This document shows, one piece after another, positions 42,526-50,324 of a stretch of 64,000 bases of DNA. Location: positions 5,580,001 through 5,644,000 of the forward strand of contig NZ_AP027291.1 of the NCBI RefSeq assembly GCF_030295745.1. The letters are read 5' to 3'. The notes under the pieces were generated by a model that was not told the DNA's origin, searched no databases, and worked only from the letters and a program-made list of their open reading frames with translations. Position 1 is the first letter of the stretch, and every line of letters starts with the position of its first letter. A program made the translations under genes and the position numbers. The stretch is from Mycolicibacterium sp. TUM20985 (GTDB lineage: Bacteria > Actinomycetota > Actinomycetes > Mycobacteriales > Mycobacteriaceae).

Positions 42526-42988
42526 CCTCATCGGGCACGTCATCGGTCCGATGCCCTACTCGTCGTGGTGGTTCTGGGTCGCGGTGGCGCTCACCGTGGC
42601 CCTGCCCGCCTGGTACGCCGCAGTCGTGGTCGCCACGATGCCGCGCCGACGACTGCGTGGCGTCCCCGTGCTCGGTGCCACGCGCGACCGTCTCCTGAGG
42701 CACCGCTTCGCCCGCGCGGTGCACGCCATCGGAGACCGTTACCGGGCCGGCGAACTCGGAGCCGCGCCAACGGGTGAGGCGGTCAGTCGCGAACTGCGCC
42801 GCTTCCTCCGCGAGGCGACCGGGGTGCCCGCCGAGTTCATGCAGCTCGACGACATCGCCACGAGCGAGATCGGCACGGCTGCAGACGTTCTGGCCGACCT
42901 GATCGACGTCCAGTTCAATGCGGAGTCCGAGGTGGACGCCGGCCGGGTCAGCCAGGACGCCGAGGAGCTGATCCGATCGTGGGCCTGA
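42515..42988 (+). CDS. Single-pass membrane protein of the MoxR operon
   Basis: A 157-residue protein with one N-terminal TM helix (WWFWVAVALTVALPAWYAAVVVA) followed by a cytoplasmic helical domain with a conserved-looking GEAVSRELRRFLREATG segment and acidic C-terminus (SEVDAGRVSQDAEELIRSWA). Proteins of this shape accompany DUF58 and vWA genes in BatA-type operons. The start is uncertain: GTG 42515, with GAGG at about 8 nt, was chosen over ATG 42509. No defined domain was recognised. Confidence 0.78.
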   Translation: MPDDLIGHVIGPMPYSSWWFWVAVALTVALPAWYAAVVVATMPRRRLRGVPVLGATRDRLLRHRFARAVHAIGDRYRAGELGAAPTGEAVSRELRRFLREATGVPAEFMQLDDIATSEIGTAADVLADLIDVQFNAESEVDAGRVSQDAEELIRSWA

Positions 42989-43959
42989 CGTGGATTCTCG
43001 TCGTCATCGTCGGTTGCGTCGGCCTGGCCGGCTGCATCGTCGCGGTGCTGATGCGCCCGATGGCCGACGAACGCCGCCGCCTACGCCCGCTGGCCAACGC
43101 GGGGCGCCTGACCCGCTTGCCCGAGTACGTGCGCGCCGTCCGGGCGCGCACGCGGGCGGCCGTCGTGACGATCGGGCTGCTCGTCGTGATGTTCGGCGCC
43201 GCGATCGTCGTCGGGGCGCGTCCGACCGGATTGCCCACGGCGGCAGAGAAGTCCGGTGCCGGTGACCCCGAGGACATCATGCTGTGCATCGGCGGGCCGC
43301 CCAGCGACCCGGCCGCGAGCGCCGCGCTGAACTACTTCGCCGGCCAGGTCGACGGGTTCGGTACCCAGCGCATCGGGCTGACCTCACCGAACCGCCGCGT
43401 GATACCGCTGACGCGGGACTACCAGTACGCCAAGCAGACGCTCTCGGACTACGCCCGGCCGGCCGGCGATCGCGGGGACGTCGCGGCGTTCGCGCCGGGC
43501 GTGACCTACACCGATTACAGCGAGGACGCCCGGGACACGCTGGCACTGTGCCTGACGGGGTTTCCCGGCTTCGATCAGGCTGCAGCACAACGCCGGTCGG
43601 TGATCTACGTCGGACCGGACGCGCCGCGGCGCCCTGACGCCAGGGGCCCGGCGCTGTTCACCGCGGACGCGGTGAGGGACCTGGCGGTCGCGGCGGGGGT
43701 CCAGGTGAACACCGTCATCACCGGCCCCGACTCGGGTGCGCTCTCGTCGATGGCCCGTGACACCGGGGGGCGCTCGTTCCCCGCGGGGGCAAACATGTCC
43801 CTGAGCCTGAACGACATTCGCGATCATCCACCGACCGCCAGGTTCACCGAGGGGGACGGTGAGAGCGGGCGCCCACCGGAGTCCCCCGACGTACCGGCGT
43901 TGATCGCACTCGCGGCGGCCGTGGCGCTGGCCGGTTGGCCGATGGTGCAGCGCCGATGA
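42979..43959 (+). CDS. Membrane protein with degenerate vWA-like domain, MoxR operon
   Basis: A 326-residue protein. Two N-terminal TM helices (LTWILVVIVGCVGLAGCIVAV and AAVVTIGLLVVMFGAAIVVGA) precede an extracytoplasmic domain with IMLCIGGPPSDPAASAA where a vWA MIDAS would lie, and a final TM helix (VPALIALAAAVALAGWPMV). In BatA-type operons this position encodes a vWA protein; here metal-site residues are not evident. The start is GTG at 42979, overlapping the upstream gene by 10 nt. Its TGA overlaps the next start (ATGA). Confidence 0.78.
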   Translation: MGLTWILVVIVGCVGLAGCIVAVLMRPMADERRRLRPLANAGRLTRLPEYVRAVRARTRAAVVTIGLLVVMFGAAIVVGARPTGLPTAAEKSGAGDPEDIMLCIGGPPSDPAASAALNYFAGQVDGFGTQRIGLTSPNRRVIPLTRDYQYAKQTLSDYARPAGDRGDVAAFAPGVTYTDYSEDARDTLALCLTGFPGFDQAAAQRRSVIYVGPDAPRRPDARGPALFTADAVRDLAVAAGVQVNTVITGPDSGALSSMARDTGGRSFPAGANMSLSLNDIRDHPPTARFTEGDGESGRPPESPDVPALIALAAAVALAGWPMVQRR

Positions 43960-44942
43960 CGTTCCAACCCGCCTTGGCGCCACTCGTGCTCATCGCCGTC
44001 GTCGTAATCGTCGTGGTGGCCCGCATCGCCGCCCTGCGCAGGCTGCCCCCGGCTGGCCGGACCAGGGTCGCGCTGTGGCGGTGGGCCGGCCTGACGGGTG
44101 CGATCCTGCTACTCGTCGTGGCTGCGGCACGGCCGGTCCTCGAGCGCGGTGACGAATCCGCCACCCGCGTCGCCGATCGTGATGCGCCCAACGTGTTCCT
44201 GGTCGTGGACCGCTCACCCGACATGCGGGTCACCGACCAGGCCGACGGTGCATCGCGAATGTCACTGGCTCGCAATGACGTCGGCGCGCTGATCGACCGG
44301 TACCCGGGGGCCCGCGTCGCCGTCATCTCCTTCGCGGCGCGCCCCGCGCTCGACTGGCCGCTATCGGTGGACACCTGGAGTCTGCGACCGGTGACGTCCA
44401 CCCTCGTGCCCTACGCGTCGGCACCCGACGCGGTGTCCCCGACCAATGCGGGCGCCGCCGGGAACATGTTGCGCTATCAGCTCATCGGGGCGGTGCAACA
44501 GTATCCGCGGGCCAAGAATCTGGTCTTCTATCTCGGCGCCGGCGCAGCTGAGTCGGAGGTCCCGCCCCGCGACTTCAACCTGCCGGAAGGCGCGGTCGAC
44601 GGCGGCGCCGTGCTGGGCTACGGCACGGCCGCGGGCGGTCCGATCCCCGGCACGGCCGTCACCCGGTCGCCGCTCGACGAACCTGCGCTGCGCGGCGTCG
44701 CCGATCAGATCGGCGTGCCATATCTGACGCGCAATGGCGCCGAACCGCTGGCGTCGGTGCTGCCGGACGACGCCGCCGACGTCGGTGCCTCCCGCCCGCC
44801 CTCGGCCACCGACTCCGCGGGCCGGACGGAACTCTATTGGGCACCGGCACTTCTGGCGGCCGCGCTGGTGCTCGTCGAGCTCTACTTCGTGCTGCGGGAG
44901 TTCCGCCGCACCCGCCTGATCACCGCGGACGTGAACGTATGA
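43956..44942 (+). CDS. vWA-domain membrane protein (BatA-like), MoxR operon
   Basis: A 328-residue protein with two N-terminal TM helices, a vWA domain (about 78-265) and a C-terminal TM helix (APALLAAALVLVELYFVL). The MIDAS motif is D85-R-S-P-D89 in place of DxSxS. Further vWA elements are VAVISFAARPALDWPL and LVFYLGAGAAESEV. This is the expected MoxR partner. The ATG overlaps the previous stop and the next ATG overlaps its own stop, so translation of the three genes is coupled. Confidence 0.85.
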   Translation: MTFQPALAPLVLIAVVVIVVVARIAALRRLPPAGRTRVALWRWAGLTGAILLLVVAAARPVLERGDESATRVADRDAPNVFLVVDRSPDMRVTDQADGASRMSLARNDVGALIDRYPGARVAVISFAARPALDWPLSVDTWSLRPVTSTLVPYASAPDAVSPTNAGAAGNMLRYQLIGAVQQYPRAKNLVFYLGAGAAESEVPPRDFNLPEGAVDGGAVLGYGTAAGGPIPGTAVTRSPLDEPALRGVADQIGVPYLTRNGAEPLASVLPDDAADVGASRPPSATDSAGRTELYWAPALLAAALVLVELYFVLREFRRTRLITADVNV

Positions 44943-45676
44943 CCGGTCAGTGGTGGCGAGGCGGGTCGCGCCGGGAGCGGCTGCGGCGTCGGCTCCTGGT
45001 GTTCTCCGCACCCGTCGTGATCGTGCTCGTCGTCGTGGTGGTGAAGGCGTGGTCGGTGGTGATCGCCGGCGACTCGGCCGCGACCGCGTTCGCCGAACGC
45101 GACGCCGGGGGAATGCGCGGTGACGTCGCCGTGCTCGAGTTGCTCGACGTCGTCGAACCCGCGAAGGCGCCGTTCGCGGCGGGTGACCTGGCCGTGCTGG
45201 AGAATCGCCTCGCCGACGCCGACGCGCGGTTCGGCGAGGCGCTGGCCCTCATCGCGGCGTCGGAGTCGTGTCCCGTTCGCGTCAATCTCGAACTGGTCAG
45301 GGAGACCCTGGGCGACCGCGCTGCCGACGTGTTCGACGGCAGGACCGCCGTGCGCTGGTACCGCAGCGCGTTGGCGGTCGTCGACGACGCGCCCGACGGC
45401 TGCTTCCTCGGCAGCTCCGATCCCGACGAGGAGCGCCGGCCGCTGCTGGACACGGCGGCCGCGCGGCTCGCCGACAAGATCGCCGCCGTCTCGGTCGCAC
45501 CACCGCCCCCGCCGCCGCCGCCCGGGGCGCCACCGCCGTCGGCACCCTTGTCGCCGTCGGGGTCGGCGCCGACGGACCCGGACCGTCAGCTCCAGCTCAA
45601 TCCCGGGGTCGGTGACCCGCTGGAACGTCTGCAGCAGATCCTGCGGGATGCGGCGGCCGCCCAGAACGGCGGCTAG
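44939..45676 (+). CDS. TPR-like membrane protein with polyproline tail, MoxR operon
   Basis: A 245-residue protein that ends the operon. One TM helix lies near the N-terminus (APVVIVLVVVVVKAWSVVIA). A helical region of TPR-like repeats follows (NRLADADARFGEALALIAAS, RVNLELVRETLGDRAADVF, AVRWYRSALAVVDDAP). An eight-proline run (about residue 182) precedes a short C-terminal helix (LERLQQILRDAAAAQ). TPR proteins close BatA/B/C-type operons and probably scaffold the complex. The repeat count is uncertain. Confidence 0.8.
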   Translation: MTGQWWRGGSRRERLRRRLLVFSAPVVIVLVVVVVKAWSVVIAGDSAATAFAERDAGGMRGDVAVLELLDVVEPAKAPFAAGDLAVLENRLADADARFGEALALIAASESCPVRVNLELVRETLGDRAADVFDGRTAVRWYRSALAVVDDAPDGCFLGSSDPDEERRPLLDTAAARLADKIAAVSVAPPPPPPPPGAPPPSAPLSPSGSAPTDPDRQLQLNPGVGDPLERLQQILRDAAAAQNGG

Positions 45677-45694
45677 GAGCACTAGCCTCGTGGG

Positions 45695-46348
45695 GTGGCA
45701 ACGGTATTGACGGTGAATCGAACGCAGGTCGAGGCGGACGGCGACGCCCCCAAGACGGGAATCGACAAGCGGCCGACCCGCGGTGCTCTCGCCGTCCGGG
45801 CACCGGGTTCCAAGCGCGGCGGGCTCGGCAGCGGGATCGCCGGCGACGTGATCGGCAACCGCAAGCTGCACGGCGGCGACGATCAGGCCGTCTACGCCTA
45901 CGCCCGCGAGGATCTCGACGCGTGGGCGGCCCGACTGGACCGCGAGCTCACCAACGGCATGTTCGGCGAGAACTTCACCACGTCGGGCGTCGACGTGACC
46001 GGTGCGGTGATCGGTGAGCGCTGGCGCGTCGGCTCCGATGGCGTGCTGCTCGAGGTGACCAGCCCCAGGACACCATGCAAGACCTTCGCCAAGCGACTCG
46101 GAATCACCGGCTGGATCAAGACATTCGCACACGGCGATACGCCGGGTGGCTATCTGCGGGTGATCGAACCGGGATCCGTGTCCGGCGGAGACCTCGTCGA
46201 GGTGGTGGAACGTCCGGCGCACGGCATCACCGTCGGCTTCGTATACCGGGCGCTCATGGTCGAGCCGGACCTCCTGCCCGACATCCTCGCGGCGGACGCC
46301 CTCCCAGAGGCCATCAAACGAGCCGCTCGCCGCCGCGCGGCCACATAG
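45695..46348 (+). CDS. MOSC-domain protein (YiiM-like)
   Basis: A 217-residue protein of the MOSC family (molybdenum-cofactor-sulfurase C-terminal). These proteins handle sulfur or molybdenum and include the N-hydroxylated-compound reductase YiiM. The conserved cysteine is in SPRTPCKTFAKRLG (about 127-140). The N-terminal NRKLHGGDDQAVYAYAREDLDAW and NGMFGENFTTSG are typical. The start is GTG at 45695, 18 bp after the MoxR operon. It may be co-transcribed with that operon, but no functional link is evident. Confidence 0.88.
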   Translation: MATVLTVNRTQVEADGDAPKTGIDKRPTRGALAVRAPGSKRGGLGSGIAGDVIGNRKLHGGDDQAVYAYAREDLDAWAARLDRELTNGMFGENFTTSGVDVTGAVIGERWRVGSDGVLLEVTSPRTPCKTFAKRLGITGWIKTFAHGDTPGGYLRVIEPGSVSGGDLVEVVERPAHGITVGFVYRALMVEPDLLPDILAADALPEAIKRAARRRAAT

Positions 46349-46371
46349 GCTCCAGCGCAGGGTGATCCGAC

Positions 46372-47679
46372 TCAGTCGCCACGAACTCCCAGGGCCGCCC
46401 CGCGCAGCTCCAGGTAGGACGCCTCGATGCTGTCCGCCAGTCGCGCGATGTCCGGGAAGGCGAGCGGGTCGGTGCACAGCCCGATCCCGATCTCCTCGGC
46501 GCACGAGATCGCCGAGATGCGCAGCGCGTGGTGCGGCGCGGGCTCCGACGACGAGAACAGCTGCGTCACCCGCCGGCCCGCGACGCTGACCGGCGTCGAC
46601 GGCCCCGGCACGTTGGAGATGGCGACCGCGAATTCCCTTGGGCTGTTGGCCAACCGGAGTGCGGCGGGCCCGACGTACTTGACCCGGCCGAGCGCGTGGA
46701 GGAAGTCGTAGAGCTCGTCGGCGTCGTCGAGGTCCTTGCACCGACTGGTGTCGGCCCTGATCCGATCCAGCCGCCGCAGCGGGTCGCGCTCGCGATGGTG
46801 CAGGTCGACGTTCATGAACGAGTCGTGGTTGCCCGGCCCCTGCGCCTCGGCGTCGCGGTGGTGCAGGCTGACGGGAATCTGGGCGCGAACGTCTCCATGC
46901 CGACGTCGACCCGCGTCGCCGAGGCCTAGCCACTCGTGCAGCCCGCCGCCGACGATCGCGAGCAGGACGTCGTTCACGGTGGCGCGCGCGGGTCGGGACG
47001 CTCCGATGGCCTTCACCTCCGCCAGGGGGGCGACCGTGAAGGCGAGTTCGCGTGAGCCGGTGACGGGCCGGTCCAGTGGTGACGGCCCGGCGAGGTGACC
47101 CAGTTCGCGCACCACGGCCGACGGCATTCGCCTCGCCTCGCCGATCCGGCTCGACGTGGCCGGAGGCACACGCCTCGGCGGCGCGACCGCGGTGGCGGCG
47201 CGAACGTCCCAGAGCACGGCGTCGAGGAACCCGATGGCGGCGATCCCGTCGGCCATCGCGTGATGGATGCGCACGGCGATCGCCTCGCGGCCGTCGGCCA
47301 GCGGGCCGATCACGTCGAACGTCCACAGCGGTTTCGCGCGGTCGAGATGCTCGGCCATCAACCCGCTGACCGCTTGCCAGAGGCCTGCCCGCGTGAGGTC
47401 GTCCCCGCTGGGTTGCCGGCGCACGTGATCGCGGATGTCGAAGTCGAGCGCCTCCACCCAACGTGGCTCGGTCGCCGAGGTGTCCACTCGCTGGGTGGCG
47501 CGGGTCTCCGCCGAGAGGCGGGCGAGCACAGCGGCCCGCAGCGCGTCGAGGTCCAAGGGCGTCGCGGCCGGCTCGAGGACATTGAGCTTCAGCGTGTGCC
47601 CCATGATGACGGCCGATTCGAGGCTCAGGATGTGGGCGTCGTCGGGCTCCAACGGAACGGAACCAGCCTCGCCGACCAC
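46372..47679 (-). CDS. Wax-ester synthase/diacylglycerol acyltransferase (WS/DGAT) family protein
   Basis: A 435-residue enzyme that esterifies diacylglycerol or fatty alcohol with acyl-CoA to make triacylglycerol or wax esters, a mycobacterial storage lipid pathway. The catalytic HHxxxDG is H139-H140-AMADG. The N-terminal PLEPDDAHILSLES and the C-terminal NSPREFAVAISNVPGPSTP are family features. The start is GTG at 47679 with no clear ribosome-binding site. It is one of a large paralogous family, so no gene symbol is given. It is divergent from the luciferase-like gene (65-bp gap). Confidence 0.9.
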   Translation of the reverse strand: MVGEAGSVPLEPDDAHILSLESAVIMGHTLKLNVLEPAATPLDLDALRAAVLARLSAETRATQRVDTSATEPRWVEALDFDIRDHVRRQPSGDDLTRAGLWQAVSGLMAEHLDRAKPLWTFDVIGPLADGREAIAVRIHHAMADGIAAIGFLDAVLWDVRAATAVAPPRRVPPATSSRIGEARRMPSAVVRELGHLAGPSPLDRPVTGSRELAFTVAPLAEVKAIGASRPARATVNDVLLAIVGGGLHEWLGLGDAGRRRHGDVRAQIPVSLHHRDAEAQGPGNHDSFMNVDLHHRERDPLRRLDRIRADTSRCKDLDDADELYDFLHALGRVKYVGPAALRLANSPREFAVAISNVPGPSTPVSVAGRRVTQLFSSSEPAPHHALRISAISCAEEIGIGLCTDPLAFPDIARLADSIEASYLELRGAALGVRGD

Positions 47680-47744
47680 GGCGAAAGTGTATGGCCGCGT
47701 CGGTATCTCCGAGGTGTTTGTCCGCGATCACGCATGATGGGGCG

Positions 47745-48614
47745 GTGAGCACCCGCATCGGCGTCATCTACCGCCCGGACTTCCACCCCGACGGCCTGCG
47801 CGCGGTCGCGTCCGCAGCAGAGGCCGCGGGGGTCGACGAATTGTGGTTGTGGGAGGACTGCTTTCAACAGGGCGGCATCGCTCAGGTGGCCGTCGCGCTC
47901 GCCTCGACCGAACGACTGACCGTCGGGATCGGTCTGATTCCGGCCCCCCTGCGCAACGTCACCGCGGCCGCGATGGAGTTCGCCACGCTGGAGGCGATGT
48001 TCCCCGGCCGCAGCCGCATCGCCGTGGGCCACGGCGTCCAGAGCTGGATGCGACAGGCCGGGGCGGCGGTCGCCTCGCCGCTGACGCTGCTCCGGGAGTA
48101 CACCAACGCCCTGCGGAGCCTGCTCGCCGGCGACACCGTCAGCGTCGAGGGCCGGTACGTCCAGCTGTCCGACGTCCGCCTCGAGTTCGTGCCCGAGCGT
48201 CGGCCCGCGATCCTGATCGGCGGCACCGGTCCGAAGACGCTGCGGCTGGCCGGCGAGATCGCCGACGGGGTCCTGGTGGACAGCAGCTATTCGACCCGGA
48301 CGGTGCACACTGCGCTCGCGCACGTAGCCGACGGCCGGGCTGCGGGTGGCGCCGGACCCTTCAGCACGGTGATGTTCGTGGTGTGCGCCCCCGGGAACGA
48401 CGCCGACGAACGCCTCGCCGCGGAAGCCGTCCGGTTGGAGGTGCCCCCCGGGGATCCGTTCGGCGTCGGCGGCGCCGCCGGGCAGATCGCCGCGGGTATG
48501 GACCCGTACGTCGCCGCCGGTGTGGACGACATCGCCTTGCAGCCGGTGGGTCGCCTGCAGGACATGGCCGAGTTCGTGGCGATCGCGGGCCAGGTGCGCT
48601 CGCTCAGAGGGTGA
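47745..48614 (+). CDS. LLM-class luciferase-like oxidoreductase (probably F420-dependent)
   Basis: A 289-residue TIM-barrel protein of the luciferase-like monooxygenase superfamily, which in mycobacteria usually uses F420 or FMN. The N-terminus RIGVIYRPDFHPDGLRAVA and the motifs DELWLWEDCFQQGGI, GIGLIPAPLRNVTAAAM, RIAVGHGVQSWMRQ and ILIGGTGPKTLRLAGEIADG fit the family. The start is GTG at 47745. The stop is 3 bp from the convergent small secreted gene. The substrate is unknown. Confidence 0.88.
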   Translation: MSTRIGVIYRPDFHPDGLRAVASAAEAAGVDELWLWEDCFQQGGIAQVAVALASTERLTVGIGLIPAPLRNVTAAAMEFATLEAMFPGRSRIAVGHGVQSWMRQAGAAVASPLTLLREYTNALRSLLAGDTVSVEGRYVQLSDVRLEFVPERRPAILIGGTGPKTLRLAGEIADGVLVDSSYSTRTVHTALAHVADGRAAGGAGPFSTVMFVVCAPGNDADERLAAEAVRLEVPPGDPFGVGGAAGQIAAGMDPYVAAGVDDIALQPVGRLQDMAEFVAIAGQVRSLRG

Positions 48615-48617
48615 CTG

Positions 48618-48836
48618 CTACCACCTGTTGCGGTGGATGATGATGATCTGGGGCGGCCGCTGCATCACCGGCACGTTGGCCGTGATCTGACTGTTGCCGG
48701 GTGAGACGCATTGCGTGGCCGAGCCGACGTCGGTGCAGGTGAGCGGGGACGCGGCAGCCGTGGGTGCTGCGGCAATCGCGATCGCGGCACCAGCGGCGAC
48801 GGCCAGCGGGGTCAGGTAACGAACTGAGAAGTGCAC
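48618..48836 (-). CDS. Small secreted protein with a cysteine pair
   Basis: A 72-residue predicted secreted peptide. The signal peptide is about 1-30 (TPLAVAAGAAIAIAAAP, cut after AAAS). The mature part has two cysteines (LTCTDVGSATQC) likely to form a disulfide, then PGNSQITANVP and a basic C-terminus IIIIHRNRW. The start is GTG at 48836. Families of such short Cys-containing secreted proteins are widespread in mycobacteria. Function unknown. Confidence 0.72.
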   Translation of the reverse strand: MHFSVRYLTPLAVAAGAAIAIAAAPTAAASPLTCTDVGSATQCVSPGNSQITANVPVMQRPPQIIIIHRNRW

Positions 48837-49083
48837 GAGTGGATCCTTAGAGCCGCGACTGCGGCGATGTTGCTACGGGTTTACCTGTCCTTGAACGGCT
48901 CTGCGGCACAGACTATTCCGATCCCCATCTGCTGATGTGGCACCCGACACAGGCGGAATGAAAGCCCCACCCCGCCGGTTGAAGCCACCAGACCGGGACG
49001 AAGAGGCTTCCACCGGTAAGAGCGTCCGAAGCGCGGCATCAACGCCACGACTCGAACACGTTCGAGATGAAGGGATCAGCATC

Positions 49084-49260
49084 ATGAAGAACATTCAGAA
49101 ATTCGGCTTCGCCACGATCGTCGCCGGTGGACTCGCCGCCAGTGCCCTGGGTTTCTCCGGTGCCGCACAGGCCGACATCGAGCACCACGCGTTCATCGAT
49201 CAGATCACGCAGACCGTCAACGTTCCTCAGGTCGACACCACGGTTCACCAGAGCCGCTGA
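49084..49260 (+). CDS. Small secreted peptide
   Basis: A 58-residue predicted secreted peptide. A signal peptide (about 1-31, KFGFATIVAGGLAASALGF then AQA) leaves only about 27 residues (DIEHHAFIDQITQTVNVPQ and a short tail). The ATG at 49084 has AAGGGA 10 nt upstream and a rho-independent-type terminator directly after the stop, which together support a real, independently transcribed gene. No known domain. Confidence 0.68.
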   Translation: MKNIQKFGFATIVAGGLAASALGFSGAAQADIEHHAFIDQITQTVNVPQVDTTVHQSR

Positions 49261-49277
49261 GCGTACTCAAGGAATTG

Positions 49278-49307
49278 GGGGCATCCGCATTGCGGGTGCC
49301 CCTTCTT
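49278..49307 (+). terminator. Rho-independent-type terminator
   Basis: An 11-bp GC-rich stem (GGGGCATCCGC / GCGGGTGCCCC, one T-G pair) with the loop ATT and the T-rich tail TTCTT. It lies 17 bp after the small secreted peptide gene. Confidence 0.75.
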
Positions 49308-49337
49308 CATGGGCGCGTCAGGCGGCAGGATGGCCTC

Positions 49338-50324
49338 GTGACACTCACTCACCAAGACATCGAGGCCAACGGAATCTCGATCCACACCGTATCGGCGGGT
49401 GCGGGCCCGCTGGTGCTGTTCTGCCACGGCTTTCCCGAATCCTGGTACTCCTGGCGCCACCAACTCGAGGCCGTGGCCGACGCGGGTTTCCGGGCGGTGG
49501 CGATGGACATGCGCGGGTACGGCCGGACCAGCGCGCCCGACGACGTCGGCGCGTACACGATGAGCCATCTGGTGGGTGACACGGTGGGCGTGGTCGCAGC
49601 CCTCGGCGCTGACGAGGCGGTCATCGTGGGCCACGACTGGGGTGCGCCCGTCGCCTGGTACAGCGCGGTGATGCGGCCCGACGTCTTCCGCGCCGTAGCA
49701 GCCCTCAGCGTGCCCTACACCCCGCCGATCGGCGGCTTCCCGCCCGGCCTGACGATGAACGATCTGATGCGGGCGGCGGCCGGTGACGACCGCGACTACT
49801 ACCGGCTGTACTTCCAAGAGCCCGGCGTCGCCGAGGCCGAGGCGGAGGCCGACCTCGAGCACTTCGTCCGCGGCTTCCTGTACACCGTCAGCGGTGACAT
49901 CGTCGAAGACGGTGTGCGCGAAAGCGGTTGGGACGGATACTTCCCCATGGGCGAGCGGGTCATCGACCAGCTGGTGTCACCTCGGCAGCTTCCCGGCTGG
50001 ATCACCGAGGCCGACGTCGCCACCTACGTCGAGGAGTTGTCCCGCAAGGGGATTCGCGGCGGGCTCAACTGGTACCGCAACCTCAATGCGCTACCAACCG
50101 TTCTCGCACCGTTCGTCGGGGCGGTCATCGACCAACCGTCGCTCTACCTCGCCGGTGAGCACGATCTCATCGCGGGCAACACCGACGACGCGCTCGACGG
50201 CATGCGGGCCGACCTACCGAACCTGCGCGGGCTGAAGGTGTTCCCCGGCGCCGGGCACTGGTTGCAACAGGAGCGGCATGTGGAGGTCAGCGCGGCGCTG
50301 GTGGAGTTCCTGCAGTCGCTATGA
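49338..50324 (+). CDS. Alpha/beta-hydrolase, epoxide hydrolase family (EphB-like)
   Basis: A 328-residue enzyme that opens epoxides to diols or hydrolyses related esters. The oxyanion-hole motif is HGFPESWYSWRHQ (about 30-42), the nucleophile D100 is in VGHDWGAPVAWYS, and the catalytic histidine H307 is in GAGHWLQQE. The residues before the histidine and the acid (GEHDLIAG region) are complete. The start is GTG at 49338. It is similar in motifs to M. tuberculosis EphB but with a different cap. It overlaps the convergent hrpA by 6 nt. Confidence 0.9.
   Translation: MTLTHQDIEANGISIHTVSAGAGPLVLFCHGFPESWYSWRHQLEAVADAGFRAVAMDMRGYGRTSAPDDVGAYTMSHLVGDTVGVVAALGADEAVIVGHDWGAPVAWYSAVMRPDVFRAVAALSVPYTPPIGGFPPGLTMNDLMRAAAGDDRDYYRLYFQEPGVAEAEAEADLEHFVRGFLYTVSGDIVEDGVRESGWDGYFPMGERVIDQLVSPRQLPGWITEADVATYVEELSRKGIRGGLNWYRNLNALPTVLAPFVGAVIDQPSLYLAGEHDLIAGNTDDALDGMRADLPNLRGLKVFPGAGHWLQQERHVEVSAALVEFLQSL

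Noticed and set aside
44882..47767. 961-codon antisense open frame through the MoxR operon, MOSC and WS/DGAT genes
   Set aside because: Runs opposite to several confident genes and has no recognisable domain.
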